Source of the DNA: Plumapathes pennacea
Taxonomy: Eukaryota; Cnidaria; Anthozoa; Antipatharia; Myriopathidae
Direction: 5' to 3'
DNA length: 64,000 nt
Assembly: GCA_964036295.1 (NCBI GenBank)
Contig: OZ038464.1
Location: 18,460,443 to 18,524,442, forward strand
Of this stretch, positions 11,901 to 25,196 are shown piece after piece. The notes beneath the pieces are model-generated. The model was given only the letters and a program-made list of their open reading frames with translations, did not search any database and was not told the origin of the DNA. The translations under genes and the position numbers were made by a program. Positions within the stretch are counted from its first letter, which is position 1. Every line of letters starts with the position of its first letter.

Positions 11901-14900
11901 TCCGTCGGCATAGTCCCACGAACGTTTCCTGAAAGTTTCATGCGATTCTGAGATGGTCGAAAGATCTTGGAATTTTGACAAAATACTAAGGCTATAGCAC
12001 AGGGTTTTTTGCCGATTTTGGCCAAAAACTGAAAACTCTTGAAACTTTCAGGAAACCTTCCTTGGACTATAAGAAGACTTTTTGCAATACATTTTCCTTA
12101 TCTATCTTCATCCGTTGTCGAGATATAACAGTTTAACTCGAAAGGGTGATGAATTAATTAGTGCATGATTTGCTGTATTTTGCTCTGATTTCTCACGACG
12201 CGCGGGCTAAAAGTTTACAAAAACTATGCAAACTCCGTCGGCATAGTCCCAGGAACGTTTCCTGAAAGTTTCATGCGATTCTGAGATGGTCGAAAAATCT
12301 TGGAATTTTGACAAAATACTAAGGCTATAGCACAGGGTTTTTTGCCGATTTTGGCCAAAAACTGAAAACTCTTGAAACTTTCAGGAAACCTTCCTTGGAC
12401 TATAAGAAGACTTTTTGCAATACATTTTCCTTATCTATCTTCATCCGTTGTCGAGATATAACAGCTTAACTCGAAAGGTGTGATGAATTAATTAGTGCAT
12501 GATTTGCTGTAATTTGCTCTGATTTCTCACGACGCGCGGGCTAAAAGTTTACAAAAACTATGCAAATTCCGTCGGCATAGTCCCAGGAACGTTTCCTGAA
12601 AGTTTCATGCGATTCTGAGATGGTCGAAAAATCTTGGAATTTTGACAAAACACTAAGGCTATAGCACAGGGTTTTTTGCCGATTTTGGCAAAAAGTTGAA
12701 AACTCTTGAAACGTTCAGGAAACCTTCCTTGGACTATAAGAAGACTTTTTGCAATGCATTTTCCTTATCTATCTTCATCCGTTGCCGAGATATAGCAGCT
12801 TAACTCGAAAGGTGTGATGAATTAATTAGTGCATAATTTGCTGTATTTTGCTCTGATTTCTCACGACGCGCGGGCTAAAAGTTTACAAAAACTATGCAAA
12901 CTCCGTCGGCATAGTCCAAGAAACGTTTCCTGAAAGTTTCGTGCGATTCTGAAATGGTCGAAAAATCTTGGAATTGTGACAAAATACTAAGGCTATAGCA
13001 CAGGGTTTTTTGCCGATTTTGGCCAAAAACTGAAAACTCTTGAAACTTTCAGGAAACCTTCCTTGGACTATAAGAAGATTTTTTGCAATACATTTTCCTT
13101 ATCTATCTTCATCCGTTGTCGAGATATAACAGTTTAACTCGAAAGGGTGATGAATTAATTAGTGCATGATTTGCAGTATTTTGCTCTCATTTCTCACGAC
13201 GCGCGGGCTAAAAGTTTACAAAAACTATGCAAACTCCGTCGGCATAGTCCCACGAACGTTTCCTGAAAGTTTCATGCGATTCTGAGATGGTCGAAAGATC
13301 TTGGAATTTTGACAAAATACTAAGGCTATAGCACAGGGTTTTTTGCCGATTTTGGCCAAAAACTGAAAACTCTTGAAACTTTCAGGAAACCTTCCTTGGA
13401 CTATAAGAAGACTTTTTGCAATACATTTTCCTTATCTATCTTCATCCGTTGTCGAGATATAACAGTTTAACTCGAAAGGGTGATGAATTAATTAGTGCAT
13501 GATTTGCTGTATTTTGCTCTGATTTCTCACGACGCGCGGGCTAAAAGTTTACAAAAACTATGCAAACTCCGTCGGCATAGTCCCAGGAACGTTTCCTGAA
13601 AGTTTCATGCGATTCTGAGATGGTCGAAAAATCTTGGAATTTTGACAAAATACTAAGGCTATAGCACAGGGTTTTTTGCCGATTTTGGCCAAAAACTGAA
13701 AACTCTTGAAACTTTCAGGAAACCTTCCTTGGACTATAAGAAGACTTTTTGCAATACATTTTCCTTATCTATCTTCATCCGTTGTCGAGATATAACAGTT
13801 TAACTCGAAAGGGTGATGAATTAATTAGTGCATGATTTGCTGTATTTTGCTCTGATTTCTCACGACGCGCGGGCTAAAAGTTTACAAAAATTATGCAAAC
13901 TCCGTCGGCATAGTCCCAGGAACGTTTCCTGAAAGTTTCATGCGATTCTGAGATGGTCGAAAAATCTTGGAATTTTGACAAAATACTAAGGCTATAGCAC
14001 AGGGTTTTTTGCCGATTTTGGCCAAAAACTGAAAACTCTTGAAACTTTCAGGAAACCTTCCTTGGACTATAAGAAGACTTTTTGCAATACATTTTCCTTA
14101 TCTATCTTCATCCGTTGTTGAGATATAACAGCTTAGCTCGAAAGGTGTGATGAATTAATTAGTGCATGATTTGCTGTATTTTGCTCTGATTTCTCACGAC
14201 GCGCGGGCTAAAAGTTTACAAAAACTATGCAAACTCCGTCGGCATAGTCCCACGAACGTTTCCTGAAAGTTTCGTGCGATTCTGAAATAGTCGAAAAATC
14301 TTGGAATTGTGACAAAATACTAAGGCTATAGCACAGGGTTTTTTGCCGATTTTGGCCAAAAACTGAAAACTCTTGAAACTTTCAGGAAACCTTCCTTGGA
14401 CTATAAGAAGACTTTTTGCAATACATTTTCCTTATCTATCTTCATCCGTTGTCGATATATAACAGCTTAACTCGAAAGGTGTGATGAATTAATTAGTGCA
14501 TGATTTGCTGTATTTTGCTCTGATTTCTCACGACGCGCGGGCTAAAAGTTTACAAAAACTATGCAAACTCCGTCGGCATAGTCCCAGGAACGTTTCCTAA
14601 AAGTTTCATGCGATTCTGAGATGGTCGAAAAATCTTGGAATTTTGACAAAACACTAAGGCTATAGCACAGGGTTTTTTGCCGATTTTGGCCAAAAACTGA
14701 AAACTCTTGAAACTTTCAGGAAACCTTCCTTGGACTATAAGAAGACTTTTTGCAATACATTTTCCTTATCTATCTTCATCCGTTGTCGAGATATAACAGC
14801 TTAGCTCGAAAGGTGTGATGAATTAATTAGTGCATGATTTGCTGTATTTTGCTCTGATTTCTCACGACGCGCGGGCTAAAAGTTTACAAAAACTATGCAA

Positions 14901-17900
14901 ACTCCGTCGGCATAGTCCCAGGAACGTTTCCTGAAAGTTTCGTGCGATTCTGAGATGGTCGAAAAATCTTGGAATTGTGACAAAATACTAAGGCTATAGC
15001 ACAGGGTTTTTTGCCGATTTTGGCCAAAAACTGAAAACTCTTGAAACTTTCAGGAAACCTTCCTTGGACTATAAAAAGACTTTTTGCAATAAAATTTCCT
15101 TATCTATCTTCATCCGTTGTCGAGATATAACAGTTTAACTCGAAAGGGTGATGAATTAATTAGTGCATGATTTGCTGTATTTTGCTCTGATTTCTCACGA
15201 CGCGCGGGCTAAAAGTTTACAAAAACTATGCAAACTCCGTCGGCATAGTCCCAGGAACGTTTCCTGAAAGTTTCATGCGATTCTGAGATGGTCGAAAAAT
15301 CTTGGAATTTTGACAAAATACTAAGGCTATAGCACAGGGTTTTTTGCCGATTTTGGCCAAAAACTGAAAACTCTTGAAACTTTCAGGAAACCTTCCTTGG
15401 ACTATAAGAAGACTTTTTGCAATACATTTTCTTTATCTATCTTCATCCGTTGTCGAGATATAACAGTTTAACTCGAAAGGGTGATGAATTAATTAGTGCA
15501 TGATTTGCTGTATTTTGCTCTGATTTCTCACGACGCGCGGGCTAAAAGTTTACAAAAACTATGCAAACTCCGTCGGCATAGTCCCACGAACGTTTCCTAA
15601 AAGTTTCATGCGATTCTGAGATGGTCGAAAAATCTTGGAATTTTGACAAAATACTAAGGCTATAGCACAGGGTTTTTTGCCGATTTTGGCCAAAAACTGA
15701 AAACTCTTGAAACTTTCAGGAAACCTTCCTTGGACTATAAGAAGACTTTATGCAATACATTTTCCTTATCTATCTTCATCCGTTGTCGAGATATAACAGT
15801 TTAACTCGAAAGGGTGATGAATTAATTAGTGCATGATTTGCTGTATTTTGCTCTGATTTCTCACGACGCGCGGGCTAAAAGTTTACAAAAACTATGCAAA
15901 CTCCGTCGGCATAGTCCCAGGAACGTTTCCTGAAAGTTTCATGCGATTCTGAGATGGTCGAAAAATCTTGGAATTTTGACAAAATACTAAGGCTATAGCA
16001 CAGGGTTTTTTGCCGATTTTGGCCAAAAACTGAAAACTCTTGAAACTTTCAGGAAACCTTCCTAGGACTATAAGAAGACTTTTTGCAATACATTTTCCTT
16101 ATCTATCTTCATCCGTTGTCGAGATATAACAGCTTAACTCGAAAGGGTGATGAATTAATTAGTGCATGATTTGCTGTATTTTGCTCTGATTTCTCACGAC
16201 GCGCGGGCTAAAAGTTTACAAAAACTATGCAAACTCCGTCGGCATAGTCCCACGAACGTTTCCTGAAAGTTTCATGCGATTCTGAGATGGTCGAAAAATC
16301 TTGGAAATTTGACAAAATACTAAGGCTATAGCACAGGGTTTTTTGCCGATTTTGGCCAAAAACTGAAAACTCTTGAAACTTTCAGGAAACCTTCCTTGGA
16401 CTATAAGAAGACTTTTTGCAATACATTTTCCTTATCTATCTTCATCCGTTGTCGAGATATAACAGCTTAACTCGAAAGGTGTGATGAATTAATTAGTGCA
16501 TGATTTGCTGTATTTTGCTCTGATTTCTCACGACGCGCGGGCTAAAAGTTTACAAAAACTATGCAAACTCCGTCGGCATAGTCCCTCGAACGTTTCCTGA
16601 AAGTTTCATGCGATTCTGAGATGGTCGAAAAATCTTGAAATTTTGACAAAATAATAAGGCTATAGCACAGGGTTTTTTGCCGATTTTGGCCAAAAACTGA
16701 AAACTCTTGAAACTTTCAGGAAACCTTCCTTGGACTATAAGAAGATTTTTTGCAATACATTTTCCTTATCTATCTTCATCCGTTGTCGAGATATAACAGC
16801 TTAACTCGAAAGGTGTGATGAGTTAATTAGTGCATGATTTGCTGTATTTTGTTTTGATTTCTCACGACGCGCAGGCTAAAAGTTTACAAAAACTATGCAA
16901 ACTCCGTCGGCATAGTCCCAGGAAGGTTTCCTAAAAGTTTCATGCGATTCTGAGATGGTCGAAAATTCTTGGAATTTTGACAAAATACTAAGGCTATAGC
17001 ACAGGGTTTTTTGCCGATTTTGGCCAAAAACTGAAAACTCTTGAAACTTTCAGGAAACCTTCCTTGGACTATAAGAAGACTTTTTGCAATACATTTTCCT
17101 TATCTATCTTCATCCGTTGTTGAGATATAACAGCTTAGCTCGAAAGGTGTGATGAATTAATTAGTGCATGATTTGCTGTATTTTGCTCTGATTTCTCACG
17201 ACGCGCGGGCTAAAAGTTTACAAAAACTATGCAAACTCCGTCGGCATAGTCCCACGAACGTTTCCTGAAAGTTTCGTGCGATTCTGAAATGGTCGAAAAA
17301 TCTTGGAATTGTGACAAAATACTAAGGCTATAGCACAGGGTTTTTTGCCGATTTTGGCCAAAAACTGAAAACTCTTGAAACTTTCAGGAAACCTTCCTTG
17401 GACTATAAGAAGACTTTTTGCAATACATTTTCCTTATCTATCTTCATCCGTTGTCGATATATAACAGCTTAACTCGAAAGGTGTGATGAATTAATTAGTG
17501 CATGATTTGCTGTATTTTGCTCTGATTTCTCACGACGCGCGGGCTAAAAGTTTACAAAAACTATGCAAACTCCGTCGGCATAGTCCCAGGAACGTTTCCT
17601 AAAAGTTTCGTGCGATTCTGAGATGGTCGAAAAATCTTGGAATTTTGACAAAACACTAAGGCTATAGCACAGGGTTTTTTGCCGATTTTGGCCAAAAACT
17701 GAAAACTCTTGAAACTTTCAGGAAACCTTCCTTGGACTATAAGAAGACTTTTTGCAATACATTTTCCTTATCTATCTTCATCCGTTGTCGAGATATAACA
17801 GCTTAACTCGAAAGGTGTGATGAATTGATTAGTGCATGATTTGCTGTATTTTGCTCTGATTTCTCACGACGCGCGGGCTAAAAGTTTACAAAAACTATGC

Positions 17901-20900
17901 AAACTCCGTCGGCATAGTCCCAGGAACGTTTCCTGAAAGTTTCATGCGATTCTGAGATGGTCGAAAAATCTTGGAATTGTGACAAAATACTAAGGCTATA
18001 GCACAGGGTTTTTTGCCGATTTTGGCCAAAAACTGAAAACTCTTGAAACTTTCAGGAAACCTTCCTTGGACTATAAGAAGACTTTTTGCAATACATTTTC
18101 CTTATCTATCTTCATCCGTTGTCGAGATATAACAGTTTAACTCGAAAGGGTGATGAATTAATTAGTGCATGATTTGCAGTATTTTGCTCTGATTTCTCAC
18201 GACGCGCGGGCTAAAAGTTTACAAAAACTATGCAAACTCCGTCGGCATAGTCCCAGGAACGTTTCCTGAAAGTTTCATGCGATTCTGAGATGGTCGAAAA
18301 ATCTTGGAATTTTGACAAAATACTAAGGCTATAGCACAGGGTTTTTTGCCGATTTTGGCCAAAAACTGAAAACTCTTGAAACTTTCAGGAAACCTTCCTT
18401 GGACTATAAGAAGACTTTATGCAATACATTTTCCTTATCTATCTTCATCCGTTGTCGAGATATAACAGTTTAACTCGAAAGGGTGATGAATTAATTAGTG
18501 CATGATTTGCTGTATTTTGCTCTGATTTCTCACGACGCGCGGGCTAAAAGTTTACAAAAACTATGCAAACTCCGTCGGCATAGTCCCAGGAACGTTTCCT
18601 GAAAGTTTCATGCGATTCTGAGATGGTCGAAAAATCTTGGAATTTTGACAAAATACTAAGGCTATAGCACAGGGTTTTTTGCCGATTTTGGCCAAAAACT
18701 GAAAACTCTTGAAACTTTCAGGAAACCTTCCTAGGACTATAAGAAGACTTTTTGCAATACATTTTCCTTATCTATCTTCATCCGTTGTCGAGATATAACA
18801 GCTTAACTCGAAAGGGTGATGAATTAATTAGTGCATGATTTGCTGTATTTTGCTCTGATTTCTCACGACGCGCGGGCTAAAAGTTTACAAAGACTATGCA
18901 AACTCCGTCGGCATAGTCCCACGAACGTTTCCTGAAAGTTTCATGCGATTCTGAGATGGTCGAAAAATCTTGGAAATTTGACAAAATACTAAGGCTATAG
19001 CACAGGGTTTTTTGCCGATTTTGGCCAAAAACTGAAAACTCTTGAAACTTTCAGGAAACCTTCCTTGGACTATAAGAAGACTTTTTGCAATACATTTTCC
19101 TTATCTATCTTCATCCGTTGTCGAGATATAACAGCTTAACTCGAAAGGTGTGATGAATTAATTAGTTCATGATTTGCTGTAATTTGCTCTGTTTTCTCAC
19201 GACGCGCGGGCTAAAAGTTTACAAAAACTATGCAAACTCCGTCGGCATAGTCCCAGGAACGTTTCCTAAAAGTTTCATGCGATTCTGAGATGGTCGAAAA
19301 ATCTTGGAATTTTGACAAAATACTAAGGCTATAGCACAGGGTTTTTTGCCGATTTTGGCCAAAAACTGAAAACTCTTGAAACTTTCAGGAAACCTTCCTT
19401 GGACTATAAGAAGACTTTTTGCAATACATTTTCCTTATCTATCTTCATCCGTTGTCGAGATATAACAGTTTAACTCGAAAGGGTGATGAATTAATTAGTG
19501 CATGATTTGCTGTATTTTGCTCTGATTTCTCACGACGCGCGGGCTAAAAGTTTACAAAAACTATGCAAACTCCGTCGGCATAGTCCCAGGAACGTTTCCT
19601 GAAAGTTTCATGCGATTCTGAGATGGTCGAAAGATCTTGGAATTTTGACAAAATACTAAGGCTATAGCACAGGGTTTTTTGCCGATTTTGGCCAAAAACT
19701 GAAAACTCTTGAAACTTTCAGGAAACCTTCCTTGGACTATAAGAAGACTTTTTGCAATACATTTTCCTTATCTATCTTCATCCGTTGTCGAGATATAACA
19801 GCTTAGCTCGAAAGGTGTGATGAATTAATTAGTGCATGATTTGCTGTATTTTGCTCTGATTTCTCACGACGCGCGGGCTAAAAGTTTACAAAAACTATGC
19901 AAACTCCGTCGGCATAGTCCCAGGAACGTTTCCTGAAAGTTTCATGCGATTCTGAGATGGTCGAAAAATCTTGGATTTTTGACAAAATACTAAGGCTATA
20001 GCACAGGGTTTTTTACCGATTTTGGCCAAAAACTGAAAACTCTTGAAACTTTCAGGAAACCTTCCTTGGACTATAAGAAGACTTTTTGCAATACATTTTC
20101 CTTATCTATCTTCATCCGTTGTCGAGATATAACAGCTTAACTCGAAAGGGTGATGAATTAATTAGTGCATGATTTGCTGTATTTTGCTCTGATTTCTCAC
20201 GACGCGCGGGCTAAAAGTTTACAAAAACTATGCAAACTCCGTCGGCATAGTCCCAGGAACGTTTCCTGAAAGTTTCATGCGATTCTGAGATGGTCGAAAA
20301 ATCTTGGAATTTTGACAAAATACTAAGGCTATAGCACAGGGTTTTTTGCCGATTTTGGCCAAAAACTGAAAACTCTTGAAACTTTCAGGAAACCTTCCTT
20401 GGACTATAAGAAGATTTTTTGCAATACATTTTCCTTATCTATCTTCATCCGTAGTCGAGATATAACAGCTTAACTCGAAAGGTGTGATGAATTAATTAGT
20501 GCATGATTTGCTGTATTTTGCTCTGATTTCTCACGACGCGCGGGCTAAAAGTTTACAAAAACTATGCAAACTCCGTCGGTATAGTCCCACGAACGTTTCC
20601 TGAAAGTTTCATGCGATTCTGAGATGGTCGAAAAATCTTGGAATTTTGACAAAATTCTAAGGCTATAGCACAGGGTTTTTTGCCGATTTTGGCCAAAAAC
20701 TGAAAACTCTTGAAACTTTCAGGAAACCTTCCTTGGACTATAAGAAGACTTTTTGCAATACATTTTCCTTATCTATCTTCATCCGTTGTCGAGATATAAC
20801 AGCTTAACTCGAAAGGTGTGATGAATTAATTAGTGCATGATTTGCTCTATTTTGCTCTGATTTCTCACGACGCGCGGGCTAAAAGTTTACAAAAACTATG

Positions 20901-23584
20901 CAAACTCCGTCGGCATAGTCCCACGAACGTTTCCTGAAAGTTTCATGCGATTCTGAGATGGTCGAAAAATCTTGGAATTTTGACAAAATACTAAGGCTAT
21001 AGCACAGGGTGTTTTGCCGATTTTGGCCAAAAACTGAAAACTCTTGAAAATTTCAGGAAACCTTCCTTGGACTATAAGAAGACTTTTTGCAATACATTTT
21101 CCTTATCTATCTTCATCCGTTGTCGAGATATAACAGCTTAACTCGAAAGGTGTGATGAATTACTTAGTGCATGATTTGCTGTATTTTGCTCTGATTTCTC
21201 ACGACGCGCGGGCTAAAAGTTTACAAAAACTATGCAAACTCCGTCGGCATAGTCCCAGGAACGTTTCCTGAAAGTTTCATGCGATTCTGAAATGGTCGAA
21301 AAATCTTGGAATTGTGACAAAATACTAAGGCTATAGCACAGGGTTTTTTGCCGATTTTGGCCAAAAACTGAAAACTCTTGAAACTTTCAGGAAACCTTCC
21401 TTGGACTATAAGAAGACTTTTTGCAATACATTTTCCTTATCTATCTTCATCCGTTGTCGAGATATAACAGTTTAACTCGAAAGGGTGATGAATTAATTAG
21501 TGCATGATTTGCTGTTTTTTGCTCTGATTTCTCACGACGCGCGGGCTAAAAGTTTACAAAAACTATGCAAACTCCGTCGGCATAGTCCCAGGAACGTTTC
21601 CTGAAAGTTTCATGCGATTCTGAGATGGTCGAAAAATCTTGGATTTTTGACAAAATACTAAGGCTATAGCACAGGGTTTTTTGCCGATTTTGGCCAAAAA
21701 CTGAAAACTCTTGAAACTTTCAGGAAACCTTCCTTGGACTATAAGAAGATTTTTTGCAATACATTTTCCTTATCTATCTTCATCCGTTGTCGAGATATAA
21801 CAGCTTAACTCGAAAGGTGTGATGAATTAATTAGTGCATGATTTGCTGTATTTTGCTCTGATTTCTCACGACGCGCGGGCTAAAAGTTTACAAAAACTAT
21901 GCAAACTCCGTCGGCATAGTCCCAGGAACGTTTCCTGAAAGTTTCATGCGATTCTGAGATGGTCGAAAAATCTTGGAATTTTGACAAAATACTAAGGCTA
22001 TAGCACAGGGTTTTTTTGCCGATTTTGGCCAGAAACTGAAAACTCTTGAAAATTTCAGGAAACCTTCCTTGGACTATAAGAAGACTTTTTGCAATACATT
22101 TTCCTTATCTATCTTCATCCGTTGTCGAGATATAACAGCTTAACTCGAAAGGTGTGATGAATTAATTAGTGCATGATTTGCTGTATTTTGCTCTGATTTC
22201 TCACGACGCGCGGGCTAAAAGTTTACAAAAACTATGCAAACTCCGTCGGCATAGTCCCACGAACGTTTCCTGAAAGTTTCATGCGATTCTGAGATGGTCG
22301 AAAAATCTTGGAATTTTGACAAAATACTAAGGCTATAGCACAGGGTGTTTTGCCGATTTTGGCCAAAAACTGAAAACTCTTGAAAATTTCAGGAAACCTT
22401 CCTTGGACTATAAGAAGACTTTTTGCAATACATTTTCCTTATCTATCTTCATCCGTTGTCGAGATATAACAGCTTAACTCGAAAGGTGTGATGAATTACT
22501 TAGTGCATGATTTGCTGTATTTTGCTCTGATTTCTCACGACGCGCGGGCTAAAAGTTTACAAAAACTATGCAAACTCCGTCGGCATAATCCCAGGAACGT
22601 TTCCTGAAAGTTTCATGCGATTCTGAGATGGTCGAAAAATCTTGGAATTTTGACAAAATACTAAGGCTATAGCACAGGGTTTTTTGCCGATTTTGGCCAA
22701 AAACTGAAAACTCTTGAAACTTTCAGGAAACCTTCCTTGGACTATAAGAAGACTTTTTGCAATACATTTTCCTTATCTATCTTCATCCGTTGTCGAGATA
22801 TAACAGCTTAGCTCGAAAGGTGTGATGAATTACTTAGTGCATGATTTGCTGTATTTTGCTCTGATTTCTCACGACGCGCGGGCTAAAAGTTTACAAAAAC
22901 TATGCAAACTCCGTCGGCATAGTCCCAGGAACGTTTCCTGAAAGTTTCATGCGATTCTGAAATGGTCGAAAAATCTTGGAATTGTGACAAAATACTAAGG
23001 CTATAGCACAGGGTTTTTTGCCGATTTTGGCCAAAAACTGAAAACTCTTGAAACTTTCAGGAAACCTTCCTTGGACTATAAGAAGACTTTTTGCAATACA
23101 TTTTCCTTATCTATCTTCATCCGTTGTCGAGATATAACAGCTTAACTCGAAAGGTGTGATGAATTAATTAGTGCATGATTTGCTCTATTTTGCTCTGATT
23201 TCTCACGACGCGCGGGCTAAAAGTTTACAAAAACTATGCAAACTCCGTCGGCATAGTCCCAGGAACGTTTCCTGAAAGTTTCATGCGATTCTGAGATGGT
23301 CGAAAAATCTTGGAATTTTGACAAAATACTAAGGCTATAGCACAGGGTTTTTTGCCGATTTTGGCCAAAAACTGAAAACTCTTGAAACTTTCAGGAAACC
23401 TTCCTTGGACTATAAGAAGACTTTTTGCAATACATTTTCCTTATCTATCTTCATCCGTTGTCGAGATATAAAAGCTTAACTCGAAAGGTGTGATGAATTA
23501 ATTAGTGCATGATTTGCTGTAATTTGCTTTGATTTCTCACGACGCGCGGGTTAAAAGTTTACAAAAACTATGCAAACTCCGTCT
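5970..23584 (+). repeat. Satellite array, about 52.7 copies of a 334 bp monomer
   Basis: The word GGCTATAGCACAGGG recurs at a spacing of 335 bp in the first two intervals and 333-334 bp thereafter, from 5980 to 23333, giving 52 intervals plus a 250 bp partial copy. The first two or three copies differ most, for example by an extra ACCACTTAAAACTTTGAAAAG; inner copies are nearly identical. Each monomer holds the palindrome TTTTGGCCAAAA, a 34 bp imperfect inverted pair, and a GACGCGCGGGC word. All six frames are interrupted often, so it is not coding. Shared private variants show larger duplicated blocks of 4, 7, 8 and 9 monomers. This fits a satellite evolving by unequal exchange; centromeric, heterochromatic or other roles are not shown by sequence. 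Confidence 0.97.
11220..13887 (+). repeat. Duplicated four-monomer block (two copies of 1,334 bp)
   Basis: Rare variants recur exactly 1,334 bp apart: AAATTCCGTC near 11230 and 12564, TCCAAGAAAC at 11581 and 12915, CAGTATTTTGCTCTC at 11840 and 13174, and GAAAGATCTTGG about 11959 and 13293. The block boundaries given (11220-12553 and 12554-13887) are approximate. This is a direct higher-order duplication inside the array. Confidence 0.85.
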
Positions 23585-23830
23585 TCAAAATGAAACTTTT
23601 AAGAGATGTTGCTGGGTGTCTTGCGAATGTTTTGATGTAATATATGTGATATTTGAATAAGCGGGTCGCGCACACATCGTGTACTTTTGGATCAAAGGAA
23701 CCAAAAAATGCGTAGTTTCCATGCTATATCTCGTCAACGGCTGAAGAAAAATAAAATAATTTTTTAGCAAATCTCGTTATAGTCTCAGGAAGGTTTCCTT
23801 CAAGTTTCATGAGATTTGATTTTTGCTCAA
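23585..23830 (-). repeat. Diverged inverted satellite relative at the right edge of the array
   Basis: The array stops at CTCCGTC and is followed by sequence like that at 960-1220: AATGAAACTTT, ATGTAATATATGTGATA, AAGCGGGTCGCG and AGTTTCCATGCTATATCTCG. It belongs to the same family in the opposite orientation and is heavily diverged. Confidence 0.65.
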
Positions 23831-24074
23831 ACTAGGCCTCTTAAGACCTTTAGTTGACGCCTATTTCTTGTGCTTGCACTTGTGTTTGCGTCACTCATTT
23901 TTATGGACGGACACTGTTGTGCTTGTGGCTGTGCTTGGGTCACTCGTAATGAAATTCATGCTTTAAGGCCTTCGTGATTGGCGCCTACAATTACCACTAC
24001 TGGTTTTACGAATGTTATCCGTAAACTGCTTTACATATACAAAAATCATCAGTATAAAGTAACTATTGATCAGT
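23831..24074. other. 3' flank of the GH116 gene
   Basis: Short sequence with no gene. It would hold the 3' UTR of the minus-strand GH116 gene; I did not see an unambiguous polyadenylation signal. Confidence 0.35.
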
Positions 24075-25196
24075 TTATGCCCTGGTCCACTTCACGTAAT
24101 CATCTTTTTGCAGCGCTATCTTGTTTTTAGCGGGAAACCTGCTGTGCGAAACTGTTAGTAACTTGAGCACAAGTTCTCCTGACGTCACAGACACCTTGTA
24201 CACAACCTTTCCTTGTCGAACATTGGACTCAACCAGCCCGCTAGCAAATGGCGTGAAGAACGGTAGTGTAAACGGGACTTTGAACTTGGGTTCAAAGTGC
24301 AAAGTCTGCTCTATAGCGGAATACTGCTGACCTGAAAGTGCTAAAGGAATGTGCCACAGAACCATGTGGAAAGTGTAGTGTGAAGTACACCACGGCTGAC
24401 CATCCAAACCGTGGCCTGGGCCAGCGGTCAGTCCATGGATATTCCACAAATCCCGGAGGTCAGTCCTATAGTGTTCAAGCGCTTTTTCCGCCTGTCGCAA
24501 CGCAACATCCGGGACCATTCCGAGATTAATCTGGAGTGTTGTCCAATCGGAGTCGCTGCCCATCCAGACTGAGTTAAACTTGAGCTTTGATTCAAGGGAG
24601 GGACAGTTTTTGTGTGTTAGAGTCTCTTGTGTCACCTTGTTCGTATAGGAACAATTTAACGTATCCTTTGCCGGTGACAGTTTATCAGACTTTTTATTTT
24701 TCGCTCTGTCATTCTTGTTAAAACTAACAGGGCGCTGTACCATGGATGAATTCTTTTGCCTTGTGCTACTCGCCTTAGCTCGTCGTTTCCTTGTATCTCT
24801 CTCGGCTGACCCTTTCATCATTGACTTTCGCATCTTTTCTTTGACTCCCCAGAGCCTCCTAAAGTGAGTCGTATTTCTCCGGTGTCTTGGTCTCAAATGG
24901 ATACCCTTAACAGGAAATCTACCGCCTAACTTAACTCTATCGATGCGAGATCTTCTTCCCCTGTTTGTCGCTTCCTCAATTTCTGAAGCTTCAGAGAAAA
25001 AGTGGTCCAGATCACCTAAGACGAGTTTCTCCTTTAAGACGTATTTTCTCCTTTTGTTTGTTTTCTTAGTCTTTTCGCCTGTTGTGACGACTAGCAGCCC
25101 GTATGGCGTCCCGTTTAGCTCCTTTTCCTTCTTCAAATGTGACTGCATTTTCTGTTTGTCGAGTAAGTTCCCTAAACCAAGTGAATAGGCCCAGAC
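24075..25196 (-). CDS. GH116 gene last exon with a basic insertion
   Basis: Starts [16 protein letters not shown] and runs 373 codons to TAA. The family core is seen as [11 protein letters not shown], then [46 protein letters not shown] and [16 protein letters not shown]. Between GLLVVT and NSVWMG lies an unusual insertion of about 165 residues (24585-25079), rich in Lys, Arg and Ser, with no stop codon. Acceptor TATCCGGCAG, phase 0. Confidence 0.9.
   Translation of the reverse strand, partial: VWAYSLGLGNLLDKQKMQSHLKKEKELNGTPYGLLVVTTGEKTKKTNKRRKYVLKEKLVLGDLDHFFSEASEIEEATNRGRRSRIDRVKLGGRFPVKGIHLRPRHRRNTTHFRRLWGVKEKMRKSMMKGSAERDTRKRRAKASSTRQKNSSMVQRPVSFNKNDRAKNKKSDKLSPAKDTLNCSYTNKVTQETLTHKNCPSLESKLKFNSVWMGSDSDWTTLQINLGMVPDVALRQAEKALEHYRTDLRDLWNIHGLTAGPGHGLDGQPWCTSHYTFHMVLWHIPLALSGQQYSAIEQTLHFEPKFKVPFTLPFFTPFASGLVESNVRQGKVVYKVSVTSGELVLKLLTVSHSRFPAKNKIALQKDDYVKWTRA

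Noticed and set aside
5970..23584. CRISPR-like or protein-coding tandem repeat
   Set aside because: The unit is 334 bp with no short direct repeat separated by unique spacers, and stop codons occur in all six frames in every monomer.
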